NCBI GenBank assembly: GCA_019637395.1 | Contig: JAHBVR010000003.1 | Coordinates: forward strand, 124,001 to 188,000 | Source: Vulcanimicrobiota bacterium | GTDB lineage: Bacteria > Vulcanimicrobiota > Xenobia > Xenobiales > JADMJV01 | DNA length: 64,000 bases | Reading direction: 5' to 3' | In this document: one piece after another, positions 8,178 through 15,994 of the stretch | How the letters are laid out: each line of letters starts with the position of its first letter | Numbering within the stretch: the stretch's first letter is position 1 | The notes under the pieces: model-generated | What the model saw: the letters and a program-made list of their open reading frames with translations, nothing else | The model's database searches: none | What the model was told of the DNA's origin: nothing | Program-made: the position numbers and the translations under genes

Positions 8178-9624
8178 TTTCCATCAGCATGCGCTTGAGA
8201 ACTTTGCCCGCTGCGCTTTTAGGCAGCGAATCCATGACCACGTATTCTTTGGGAATCTTGTATTTGGCCAGGGTTTTCTGCACGTGTTCGACCAGTTGGG
8301 CCTCGTCATGAGCCCCCGGCTGCTTGAGCACCAGGTAGGCCCGGCCTACTTCACCCCACTTGGGATGAGGCACGCCCACCACGGCCACCTCGGCGATGTT
8401 GGGATGAGTGAGAATGACTTCTTCGATTTCGGCGGGGAAGACGTTCTCGCCGCCCGAGATGAACATTTCCTTGCGCCGGCCGCAGATATAGTAGAAACCG
8501 TCGGCGTCCCGGTAAGCCAGGTCGCCGGTGGCCAGCCAGCCGTCCTGCAACACCTGGGCGGTCTCCTTGGGCTTGTTCCAGTAACCGGACATCACGTGCT
8601 CACCGCGCACGTGCAACTCACCCGCGGTTCCCACCGCCACTTCCTTGCCATCCTCACCGGCCAGCTTGACCTCGATGCCGGGCAGGGGCACCCCCACCGT
8701 GCCGGCGCGCTTCTGAGCATCCTCAAAACTGACGCCGAAGGTGTTGGGGCCGGCCTCGGTCAGACCGTAACCCTGAATTAGGGGAATGCCCTCATTCCAG
8801 TAGGCTTCAAAGAGCGTTTTAGGACAGGGCGCGCCACCGCTGATCCATTTGCGCACCTGGGCCACGCGGCTGCGCGAAAAACCCGGTGTCTGGCGCAGCA
8901 TTTCATACATGGTGGGGACCAGGAAGACGAAAGTGCAATGCTCCTGTTCAATGACTTCCAGGGATTTGACCGGATCGAAGTTGCCGGGCAGCACCAGCGT
9001 GCCGCCCAGGCAGAGCAGAGGGGTGGCGCACACATTCAGGCCGCCGGTGTGGAACATGGGAGTGAAAATGGGAGCGATATCATCGGGCGAGAGTCCCCAG
9101 CCCCCGATGGTGTTCCAGGCATTGGCCTGCATCGAGCGGTGGGTAAGCACGGCGCCTTTCGGCACGCCGGTGGTGCCGCCCGTGTAAAAAATGGCCAGAG
9201 CGGAATCGGGGGAAACGCGCGGTAGTTCGACGGGATCCGCGTCCATCGACTGCAGGCTGAAGATCGAACGAGCTTCCAAGGCTTCACCACCGGCCAGATC
9301 GGGCTCCACAAAGGTGATCTTGGGCTGGCAGTCGGCCACGATTTTCTCCAGCTCCTGGGGGGTCAGGCGCCAGTTGAGCGGCACCAGACAGGCGCCCAGC
9401 AAACCGCAGGCCAGCAGCAATTCGAGAATTTCCGGGCGATTCTGCGAGTAGACGGCCACCCGGTCGCCCTCTTTGACTCCCAGCGAGGCCAGGCGGTAAG
9501 CCTGCACGTGCGAAGCGCGCTGTAAGTCCAGGTAGGTGTAGCTGACGCCCGATACGCGATCGATCAAAGCGACTTTGTTGGGCCGGATGTGTGCGTGTGT
9601 TTCGATCCAACGATTGACATACAT
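8164..9624 (-). CDS. Acyl-CoA synthetase (AMP-forming, ANL superfamily)
   Basis: 486 residues. It activates a carboxylic acid as the acyl-AMP and transfers it to CoA. Visible motifs are the phosphate-binding A3 loop TGGTTGVPKG, the A5 motif YGLTEAGP, the A7/A8 region GWLATGDLAYRDADGFYY followed by GRRKEMFISGGENV, and the C-terminal catalytic lysine region PKSAAGKVLKR. Overall it looks like medium/long-chain fatty-acid-CoA ligases, but chain length is not determinable. The start is set at ATG 9624, preceded by GGAGGA eight bases away (CTGGAGGAACATCCC); a longer in-frame start at 9669 lacks such a site. It heads the three-gene minus-strand operon with the hydrolase and the metallopeptidase. Confidence 0.9.
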   Translation of the reverse strand: MYVNRWIETHAHIRPNKVALIDRVSGVSYTYLDLQRASHVQAYRLASLGVKEGDRVAVYSQNRPEILELLLACGLLGACLVPLNWRLTPQELEKIVADCQPKITFVEPDLAGGEALEARSIFSLQSMDADPVELPRVSPDSALAIFYTGGTTGVPKGAVLTHRSMQANAWNTIGGWGLSPDDIAPIFTPMFHTGGLNVCATPLLCLGGTLVLPGNFDPVKSLEVIEQEHCTFVFLVPTMYEMLRQTPGFSRSRVAQVRKWISGGAPCPKTLFEAYWNEGIPLIQGYGLTEAGPNTFGVSFEDAQKRAGTVGVPLPGIEVKLAGEDGKEVAVGTAGELHVRGEHVMSGYWNKPKETAQVLQDGWLATGDLAYRDADGFYYICGRRKEMFISGGENVFPAEIEEVILTHPNIAEVAVVGVPHPKWGEVGRAYLVLKQPGAHDEAQLVEHVQKTLAKYKIPKEYVVMDSLPKSAAGKVLKRMLMESVRA

Positions 9625-9645
9625 GGGGATGTTCCTCCAGGCGTC

Positions 9646-9651
9646 TATAAT
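9646..9651 (+). promoter_or_regulatory. Candidate -10 element TATAAT in divergent promoter region
   Basis: A consensus TATAAT lies in the 80-base gap between the divergent acyl-CoA synthetase and PLP-enzyme genes, 54 bases before ATG 9705. The same bases read as CTATTATA on the minus strand, so they could serve either gene. No convincing -35 hexamer was seen at 17 bases on either side. Confidence 0.35.
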
Positions 9652-9704
9652 AGGGCCTTCTCGTTGCAAAGGGATTTCACCCGAGACGCGTGTAGCCTCC
9701 TCCC

Positions 9705-10862
9705 ATGCACCGATTGAACACCCTGCTCATCCACGCCGGCGAACCGGAACCCCGCCTTAGCGGCGCCGTCAGTATGCCCATCCACCAGAGCGTAAACTAC
9801 GAGTCCGTCAACGACGCCGCCTATGACCGCATCACCTACATTCGCCTCAATAACACGCCTAATCATGAGGTCTTGCATGCCAAGCTGGCCGCCCTGGAAG
9901 GCACCGAGGCGGCGCTGGTGACGGCCAGCGGCATGGCCGCCATCAGCGCCGCTCTGCTGGGGGTGCTCCATCAGGGCGACCATCTGTTGAGCAGCAGTTG
10001 CCTCTACGGCGGCACCTATTCCTTGATCACCGAGGACCTGCCCGCCTGGGGCATTACCCACGATTTCGTGGATGCCAGCCACCCCGAGAGCTGGGAGGCC
10101 GCGGTCAAGAGCAATACGCGGGTCTTCTACGTGGAAAGCCTGAGCAATCCGCTCCAGGGCGTGCCCGAGCTGGAGGAAATCATCCGCTTTTGCAAACAGC
10201 ACGGTTTGCTGGCCGTGATCGACAGCACGCTTACTTCGCCCGTCAATTTCCGGCCCCATGAGCTGGGTTTTGACCTGATCGTGCACAGCGCCACCAAATA
10301 CCTCAACGGCCATTCCGATATCGCCGCCGGCGTGGTGCTGGGCGACAAGCCGCACATCCGCATGATTCGCCACCGCCTCAATCATCTGGGCGGCTGCCTG
10401 GACCCGAATTCCTGCTTTCTGCTGCACCGGGGCCTGAAGACGCTGGCGTTGCGCGTGCAGCGCCAGAATGAAACGGCCCTGCAGCTGGCCACCTGGTTGC
10501 AGGCTCAGGAGGCCGTAGAGCGGGTCTATTATGCGGGTCTTCCCGAGCACCCGGGCCACGAGCGCGCCAAAAAGTGGTTCAGCGGCTTCGGCGGCGTGCT
10601 CAGTTTCGAATTGCCGGGCTCGCTGACGGCCACCCAAGGGTTTGTGAATCGTCTGCGCCTGCCCCTGCAGGCTCCCAGTTTAGGGGGAGTGGAAAGTCTG
10701 GTCACCCGGCCGGCGGCCACCTCGCACGTGGGTATGACCGCGGAACAAAGAGCCGCCGCCGGCATCCGCGATGGTCTGGTGCGCTTCTCGGTGGGCCTGG
10801 AGGATTTTGAGGACCTGCGCCAGGATTTTGAGCAGGCTCTCTATTCGCAGTTACTTGCCTGA
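9705..10862 (+). CDS. Cys/Met metabolism PLP-dependent enzyme (cystathionine gamma-synthase/lyase family)
   Basis: 385 residues of fold-type I transsulfuration enzyme. The PLP Schiff-base lysine is Lys198 in SATKYLNGHSD. Other family landmarks are the Gly-rich ASGMAAI segment, the cofactor-stacking YGGTYSL segment, the PLP-nitrogen Asp in VIDSTLTSP, and the C-terminal SLGGVESLVTRPAATSH with RFSVGLED. Members catalyse gamma-synthase, gamma- or beta-lyase, or methionine gamma-lyase reactions; the sequence alone does not separate these. It is a single gene, divergent from the acyl-CoA synthetase and convergent with the lipoprotein at 10899. No good Shine-Dalgarno precedes ATG 9705. Confidence 0.88.
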   Translation: MHRLNTLLIHAGEPEPRLSGAVSMPIHQSVNYESVNDAAYDRITYIRLNNTPNHEVLHAKLAALEGTEAALVTASGMAAISAALLGVLHQGDHLLSSSCLYGGTYSLITEDLPAWGITHDFVDASHPESWEAAVKSNTRVFYVESLSNPLQGVPELEEIIRFCKQHGLLAVIDSTLTSPVNFRPHELGFDLIVHSATKYLNGHSDIAAGVVLGDKPHIRMIRHRLNHLGGCLDPNSCFLLHRGLKTLALRVQRQNETALQLATWLQAQEAVERVYYAGLPEHPGHERAKKWFSGFGGVLSFELPGSLTATQGFVNRLRLPLQAPSLGGVESLVTRPAATSHVGMTAEQRAAAGIRDGLVRFSVGLEDFEDLRQDFEQALYSQLLA

Positions 10863-10898
10863 CGCCACAGGTGGTGGCAGGCCCCTGAGGGCGGGCGT

Positions 10899-11882
10899 TT
10901 ACTTGCCTGACAGAGTTTTCAGTAACTGCAAGGCCGCCTGCACCTGGCCGCCCAAGACGCCGCCGTCGCTGCTCATGCGTTGATACAGTGCGTTGCCGGT
11001 GGTCTGGTAGAGCACCGCCGTCAGGCCCGGGTCATTGAGCTGGGGGGCGAATTCCAGGGCGATCTGAGGATTAAGGGAAACCGACTCCACATAATTGCGA
11101 ATCAGAGCCGGGTCGTAGCCGCTCTGGTTTTTCAACTGGTCGGGAGCGGCCTGGATTTTTTCCAGGGCTGCCTTAAAGCCCTGTTCATAAGCGCTGTTTT
11201 TAATTTGGGCCACAATCCCGCCCGGAGCCTGGGCGGCCCCGTCGGCAAAGGCCTGGTCGATGGCCAGAGTGGTCTGGGCCGCCTGGGTGTAACGCACCAG
11301 ACCGGAGTCCTCGCCCTTCATCTCGGCGATGGCCTTGAGCACGTCGCGGGTCAGCTTTTGCTGTTCGGCCGGGTCGCCCTTGAAGTTGAAGGTCTCGACG
11401 GCCTTCTTAGCCAGCTCGGCCACGTCTTTGGCAGCCGGGTCGGTGGCCTGGGCGAATCTTTGCAGCACAGCGTGGTTGTAACCGGCTTCGGCCATCTGGT
11501 AATAGCCGGTCTTGTCTTTGGCGCCGCGCAATTGATCCAGGCGGGCGGTATAGGTGGCCGCCGTGGATTCCTGAGGTTTTTCGTTGTTCGGAGGAGCCGG
11601 TGGCGTGTCGGGAGTTCCCCCAAAATTGCAACCGGCCAGACTCAAAGCCACCAGCCCCAGACCCAGACCGCCGAACACCTTGCCCAGGACCCCCTGGCCG
11701 CGATTGGCCAGTTTGCCCGTATCGGCCTTGTCCAGTGCCGGAGGGGCCGGGCGCATGGTGCGGCCCGACAGACTCAAAGACTCGCCCGGCCCCGCCTCGT
11801 CCAGAGATGGCGGCGGCACCATAGTTTTTACGGAGCGGCTTCCCTTCAAGGGGCTGTGTTGAGCAAGGCTGGAGATCATCAT
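10899..11882 (-). CDS. Predicted lipoprotein with an ~85-residue N-terminal extension before the lipobox
   Basis: 327 residues from ATG 11882 (a TTG at 11900 and a Met at 11756 are alternatives). The hydrophobic stretch GLGLGLVALSLAGC ends in a good lipobox (LAGC), but it lies about 80-90 residues in instead of the usual 5-20. The preceding segment is Ser/Pro-rich with GESLSLSGR, comparable to DDIQISGG in adenylate kinase and QDSASLSA in the P450. After Cys comes a Pro/Asn-rich linker, then an Ala/Gln/Lys-rich helical domain without a recognised family. The gene lies downstream of fliF on the same strand, separated by two structured repeat elements that would form its 5' leader if co-transcribed. 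Confidence 0.65.
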   Translation of the reverse strand: MMISSLAQHSPLKGSRSVKTMVPPPSLDEAGPGESLSLSGRTMRPAPPALDKADTGKLANRGQGVLGKVFGGLGLGLVALSLAGCNFGGTPDTPPAPPNNEKPQESTAATYTARLDQLRGAKDKTGYYQMAEAGYNHAVLQRFAQATDPAAKDVAELAKKAVETFNFKGDPAEQQKLTRDVLKAIAEMKGEDSGLVRYTQAAQTTLAIDQAFADGAAQAPGGIVAQIKNSAYEQGFKAALEKIQAAPDQLKNQSGYDPALIRNYVESVSLNPQIALEFAPQLNDPGLTAVLYQTTGNALYQRMSSDGGVLGGQVQAALQLLKTLSGK

Positions 11883-11936
11883 AAGTGAATTCAATCCCAA
11901 GAGGCGGAAAAAACCATGAAAACCCTTAGGGCCCGG

Positions 11937-12078
11937 CGCTTAATAAGGTGGGCGTTTCGGTGCCAGAGGCGCCCCTCCCGCAAGGAGCAACGACAAGGCG
12001 TATCGGGTTATACGGTGCGGAGTTGCGACGCAGCGGGTGGGGATGGAGCTGGCGCCCAAACGTCTGAGTTATTAAGCG
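11937..12078. repeat. Structured inverted-repeat element A (142 bp rod-like hairpin)
   Basis: Outer arms CGCTTAATAA (11937-11946) and TTATTAAGCG (12069-12078) are perfect reverse complements. The next 18 bases of each arm (11947-11964 and 12051-12068) pair at 12 of 18 positions. Farther in, CCCCTCCCGC (11972-11981) pairs with GCGGGTGGGG (12033-12042) with one mismatch, GCAAC (11987-11991) pairs with GTTGC (12022-12026), and GTAT (12000-12003) pairs with ATAC (12010-12013) around a CGGGTT loop. The whole element can fold as one long hairpin in DNA or RNA of either strand. It lies between lipoprotein and fliF genes that run on the minus strand. No protein-coding signal is seen here. Confidence 0.75.
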
Positions 12079-12086
12079 ACGGGTCC

Positions 12087-12295
12087 TTAGTGGCCCCCGG
12101 CGTAATTCCGTTGCGCAATTTGGGCACTCCGGGGCCCGCCTGGCAAGGAGTTGGAGCAACTAGTTGCTCCTTACGACAGAGGTGTATCGGGTTATACATT
12201 GAGGAGTTAAGGAGTTTCGAAGAAACTCCACGAGCCGCCAGGCGGGATGCCGGGGCGTCCAAATTCGTGCTGGAATTTGCGCCGGGGGTCACTTA
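12087..12295. repeat. Structured inverted-repeat element B (209 bp), tandem to A
   Basis: Outer arms TTAGTGGCCCCCGGCG (12087-12102) and CGCCGGGGGTCACTTA (12280-12295) match at 14 of 16 positions. CCCGCCTGGC (12135-12144) and GCCAGGCGGG (12237-12246) are perfect complements, and the stretch between these arm parts also pairs with gaps. Inside, CTCCTTA (12167-12173) pairs with TAAGGAG (12208-12214), and GTAT/ATAC (12184-12197) enclose the same CGGGTT loop as element A. Two further palindromes lie within: GGAGCAACTAGTTGCTCC (12153-12170) and GGAGTTTC-GAA-GAAACTCC (12211-12229). The right end includes the fliF stop codon, so the element begins exactly at that gene's end. Confidence 0.75.
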
Positions 12296-13849
12296 GTTCA
12301 TCGTATTCGTATCCATAAAGCTGCGCAGCAGGCTGGCCGTTTCCTTGGGGGATTGGCGGGCCAGGGCTTCCAGCTTCTCGAGCACGCGCGGTTGGGTGGC
12401 GGTGGCCTCGGAACCGGGCGCGGGAGCGCCCTCCTTGCGGAAATTCAAATCACATTGGGTGGCCAGGCCGTCGAATTTGGGCGTTTCCAGCACCGGCTGG
12501 TTGAGGCGCACGCGGCGCTGGCCCACCCACCAGATGCCCGCTCCCAAAGCCAGGGCTCCGGCCAGACCTACCCAGGCAATCGGTCCGCTCGAGGTCGGCT
12601 GCTCGAGAGGCAGGGGGGTGGGGGCAATCGACTTGAGGCCGGCGTTCTCGCGATGTAGCGGCACCACCGAGGCGGTGATGTGGTCGCCGCGCGATTCGTC
12701 CATTCCAATGGCCCCCTGCACCATATCCATAGCCGCCTGGCGCTGACTCTGCTGCTCGATCAAGACGGCGCAGGTGACGCGCTCCAAACGGGGCAGCTTG
12801 AAGACCCGCCAGGTCAGGGCCTCGTGGGGCGAGCGGCGCACCGCTTCCACCACTTTTTCGTAGGTTTTCCCTTTCTTACCGGCAGCGTCGGAGGGTCCAT
12901 CTTTCTCCTCCATAAAAGTGGTCACCTGCGAGGGCGAGGAGTAACTTTCCTTAGAAATATTCTGCACCAAAGGCTGGTCCGAGCCGATATTGTTCTTGAC
13001 TTCCAACTGCGAGAAATCCAGTTGCACATTGACGATGGCCAGCGCGTTGCCGCGGCCGTAGGCCATATCCAGCATGCGTTGCGCTTTGCCCTGCATATAC
13101 AGCTCCAGTTGCTTTTGCAACTCAAACTGCATGGAGTCCAACTGGCCCTCGCCGCCGTTCATCTGCTCGCGGCCGGTCTGGTCGACCACGGTCACATCTT
13201 GCGGGCGCATGGCGGGCACGGCGCCGGCCACGAACTTGGCGATGCCGAGGGACTGGCGCTGGGACATTTCATAGCCCGAGGCCAGTGTCAACATGACCGA
13301 GGCGGTCGGGTGGTTATTTTCCTCAAAGGCGGAAGACTCGGGAAGGGCCAGTTGCACCACCGCGTTGTCCACTCCCTGCATGGCCTGCAGGGTGGCTCCC
13401 AGGCTCAACTGCAACTCGGCCTGTTCGCGGGCCAGGGCTTCGCGCCGCGAGGGTGTCAGGCCGCTGGAAACGATTTTGTTGGCCGGATCGTCGTGGGGGA
13501 TGTTCTCGTGGCCCATCTGGTTGAGCAGGGCCAGACGTTTCTCGGGAGCCACCATCAGGTTGTCTCCCTCGGGACTGGGACGGTGATCGACGCCCATCTT
13601 GGAAAGATACTGGGAACATTCTTGGAGCTGGCGCGGGGTAATCTTCGAGGCAAACAGCTTCACCGGTTCCACCGCCTGCTGATGACTGGAGAATCCCAAC
13701 CAACCGAGCACGCCCAGCAACAAAGCCACCACCACTCCTACTTTGTAACGAGTGGGACAGGCGATCAGGCGCGAACGCCAATCGGTGGCGGGCTTGCGGG
13801 CGGGATTGAGGGCCGAGCGTCGGGAGGCGGAAGTAACCAGATTGGACAC
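12293..13849 (-). CDS. fliF: FliF-like MS-ring protein
   Basis: 518 residues. An N-terminal cytoplasmic tail is followed by a membrane span (VGVVVALLLGVLGWLGF, about 37-53). Then come the YscJ/FliF ring-building domain, including the family-typical ALPESSAFEENNHPTASVML, and the FliF C-terminal periplasmic domain. A second span (IAWVGLAGALALGAGIWWVG) precedes a cytoplasmic tail. The last residues (LEALARQSPKETASLLRSFM) resemble the FliG-binding tail, which favours flagellar FliF over an injectisome SctJ lipoprotein. The GTG start at 13849 has an excellent AAGGAG seven bases upstream. No other flagellar or type III export gene occurs in the window, so this ring gene is isolated here. Confidence 0.85.
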   Translation of the reverse strand: MSNLVTSASRRSALNPARKPATDWRSRLIACPTRYKVGVVVALLLGVLGWLGFSSHQQAVEPVKLFASKITPRQLQECSQYLSKMGVDHRPSPEGDNLMVAPEKRLALLNQMGHENIPHDDPANKIVSSGLTPSRREALAREQAELQLSLGATLQAMQGVDNAVVQLALPESSAFEENNHPTASVMLTLASGYEMSQRQSLGIAKFVAGAVPAMRPQDVTVVDQTGREQMNGGEGQLDSMQFELQKQLELYMQGKAQRMLDMAYGRGNALAIVNVQLDFSQLEVKNNIGSDQPLVQNISKESYSSPSQVTTFMEEKDGPSDAAGKKGKTYEKVVEAVRRSPHEALTWRVFKLPRLERVTCAVLIEQQSQRQAAMDMVQGAIGMDESRGDHITASVVPLHRENAGLKSIAPTPLPLEQPTSSGPIAWVGLAGALALGAGIWWVGQRRVRLNQPVLETPKFDGLATQCDLNFRKEGAPAPGSEATATQPRVLEKLEALARQSPKETASLLRSFMDTNTMN

Positions 13850-14020
13850 AGAAAGCTCCTTCCAAGAAGGCCTCGTGGGCCGGGGGGACAGGCTTACCTT
13901 AATCGGCCGGCGTTACCAAAATATTGTCACTTCGTAACATATTAAAGTGGCTTAACAGTTTTCCGTCTCTGGCGCGGATCCAGGCAGGCAACCCGGTGGA
14001 ACAGGCGGAATAGGGGTCAG

Positions 14021-15994
14021 ATGAGACGCCGCGGGTTTACTTTACTTGAAATCATGATGGTTCTGCTGATACTCAGTGTATTCAGCGTCGTAGCCATCCA
14101 GGGTTTGCATCGAGGGAAGGATAAAGCCGGCGCTCAGGGGCTGGCTTTCGTTATCAGCGAGGAAATGCGCCGGGTCCGCCAGGAAGCCATCGCCCGCCGC
14201 CGGCCCACAGCCTTCTGCCTGCCCACCAACGGAGGCACTTCTCCGATCACCCGCTCTTTTTACGTTATGGACGGTGAGTACCAACCACGTATCGTGAGGT
14301 CTCGTAACTTCAAGTCCGAGTTCGCCGGCGCCAACATCTTTGTAGGCGAATGGAATCTAGCTTCCGGCGCCTGGAACGCCAGTCCTCTGGATGTCACCGG
14401 CAGTAAATGGAGTTCCTTCGACTTCACCAACTGGGTTCCCAGCACCAGCGCGGCCCGTAATGACAACTGTTTCGTCTTCTTGCCCGACGGGACCGTCCGC
14501 ACCAATGGCATCAAATCCTTCGACAATCGATACCATCTGTTGGTCTCAGCTGGATCCACCGCCTCGGGCGGCCGCACCGGAGCCCGCCTGACGGGTGCCG
14601 GCGAAAGCTTCACCATCAGCGTAAGCCCGGTCGGCGGCATCAGCCTCAGCAGCGGCATCCTCAACGAAAACGGCTCGGCCGGAGCGCGGGGCAATTATGC
14701 CACCACCGTCAACTTTTCCGCTCCCCACCCCGATACCGTGGCTCTGCAAGATCCCGATCCCTTGCCGGGCAATCCGGCTCTTTTCCCCAAACCCAACCCG
14801 GCCAATCTGCCCACTACTTCGCCTGCTCCCGATGCTTTGATCACCAAGGACCAGTATGTCAGCCTGCATATGGAAGCCAAGTCCGATTCCGGCGAGCAAC
14901 TTTTTTGCGCCTGGGAGCTCCAGACCCCTATCCCGCTTGACGAAGACGGTAACCCCAGCAAAGGAGCCTTTTCTCTGAAGGGAGACAGCAGTTCTGGAGC
15001 TGAGGGAGCCGGGGGACGCATGGAGTGGGACCAGAACCTGCGTGGCGGTGTCGGCGCCTGGAAGACGGACTGGCAATGGCGCCCGCCCATTAAAGCCCTG
15101 CCCGGCAAGGTCTATACTCTTCAGTGTAAGGTACAGAACGTCAACGGCGGCAATCCCCGGGTCGAGATCAAGCGTTTTGAAATCCGCCCTCCGGGCCGGA
15201 TTCTTTTCCAGAGCAATCGCGCCAACCCGGGTCCCGGAATCTACACCATGGATGAGTCCGGCCAGCGCGAACGTATTTATCTGCCTGGCTTTATCGAGCC
15301 CAGCGCCACCGTGGACGGGCAGCGTATCGTCTGCGTGAATGCCACCAACGGAGAGCTGATTTTACACACGCCGCTGGATCCCACCAACAACCTGACGCTC
15401 TTTTCCGGGCAGGCCCGTCTGCCCTCGATCTCGCCCAACGGCAATTTGGTGGCTTTCTATCGGGACTCGGGCGGCGTTTTGAGCCTGTGCGTCATGAAAG
15501 TGGGCCAGGGCGCCTCTCCCATTGATATCCCCGGAGCCCCGCAGCCCCCGGCCCCCCTCGAGACCGTCAAGCTCTCCTGGAGTGACGACGGCAACACCCT
15601 CTACTACCCGGACGGTACCAACCTGGCCGCGCTCGTGTTGCCCCTGATGCCCGGCGGACAGCCCAACGTCCATGCCGGTGCAACCCATCCCATCACCAGC
15701 TCCGGCGCCGGCCAGATCTCCTCCTCGACCACCCTCAACGGGGCGCTAATTGTAACCGATAATTATTCTCCTTACGATCCGTGGATTACCCATGGGGGTG
15801 GCAGCAGACTTTATCTCTCGGTTGGAGACGAAGATGCTTCGGTAGAGCGCAATCCGCGCGGCGGCCAGTTCATGGTGACCCACCGGGCCCTGACCGATCC
15901 CTACCGGCAGCTCCATATCGTAACCTATCCCGGTGCTCGCGGCGGACCGTTGACCAGCCAGGGCAGCAACTTTCATCCCGTCTGGACCAAATGA
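14021..15994 (+). CDS. Pseudopilin (GspH/FimT-like) fused to TolB-like beta-propeller
   Basis: 657 residues, first gene of minor-pilin operon 1. The leader MRRRG followed by FTLLEIMMVLLILSVF is a type IV prepilin class III signal, cleaved after Gly5, with Glu at mature position 5. The next ~200 residues resemble GspH/FimT pseudopilins. A Pro-rich and immunoglobulin-like middle follows, then from about residue 390 a series of WD40/PD40-like repeats (GRILFQSNRANPGPGIYTMD, SPNGNLVAFYRDSGG) as in TolB propellers. A large propeller on a pseudopilin stem suggests a surface-exposed module at a pilus or pseudopilus tip; that role is inferred. AGGGG precedes the ATG. The stop overlaps the next gene as ATGA. 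Confidence 0.85.
   Translation: MRRRGFTLLEIMMVLLILSVFSVVAIQGLHRGKDKAGAQGLAFVISEEMRRVRQEAIARRRPTAFCLPTNGGTSPITRSFYVMDGEYQPRIVRSRNFKSEFAGANIFVGEWNLASGAWNASPLDVTGSKWSSFDFTNWVPSTSAARNDNCFVFLPDGTVRTNGIKSFDNRYHLLVSAGSTASGGRTGARLTGAGESFTISVSPVGGISLSSGILNENGSAGARGNYATTVNFSAPHPDTVALQDPDPLPGNPALFPKPNPANLPTTSPAPDALITKDQYVSLHMEAKSDSGEQLFCAWELQTPIPLDEDGNPSKGAFSLKGDSSSGAEGAGGRMEWDQNLRGGVGAWKTDWQWRPPIKALPGKVYTLQCKVQNVNGGNPRVEIKRFEIRPPGRILFQSNRANPGPGIYTMDESGQRERIYLPGFIEPSATVDGQRIVCVNATNGELILHTPLDPTNNLTLFSGQARLPSISPNGNLVAFYRDSGGVLSLCVMKVGQGASPIDIPGAPQPPAPLETVKLSWSDDGNTLYYPDGTNLAALVLPLMPGGQPNVHAGATHPITSSGAGQISSSTTLNGALIVTDNYSPYDPWITHGGGSRLYLSVGDEDASVERNPRGGQFMVTHRALTDPYRQLHIVTYPGARGGPLTSQGSNFHPVWTK

Noticed and set aside
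10851-10911. 13-base direct repeat TTACTTGCCTGAC at 10851-10863 and 10899-10911
   Set aside because: It spans the ends of two convergent genes and is too short to interpret; no target duplication or element accompanies it.
11937-12295. Integron attC sites
   Set aside because: The hairpins are longer than typical attC, the GTTRRRY/RYYYAAC ends are not found, there is no integrase, and no gene cassettes lie between.
11916-12296. 126-codon plus-strand frame through the structured elements
   Set aside because: Composition is dictated by the inverted repeats, it has no recognisable domain, and opposite-strand frames are equally open; treated as non-coding.
12680-13945. 421-codon plus-strand frame
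   Set aside because: Antisense shadow of fliF; His/Gln/Leu-rich low-information sequence without motifs.
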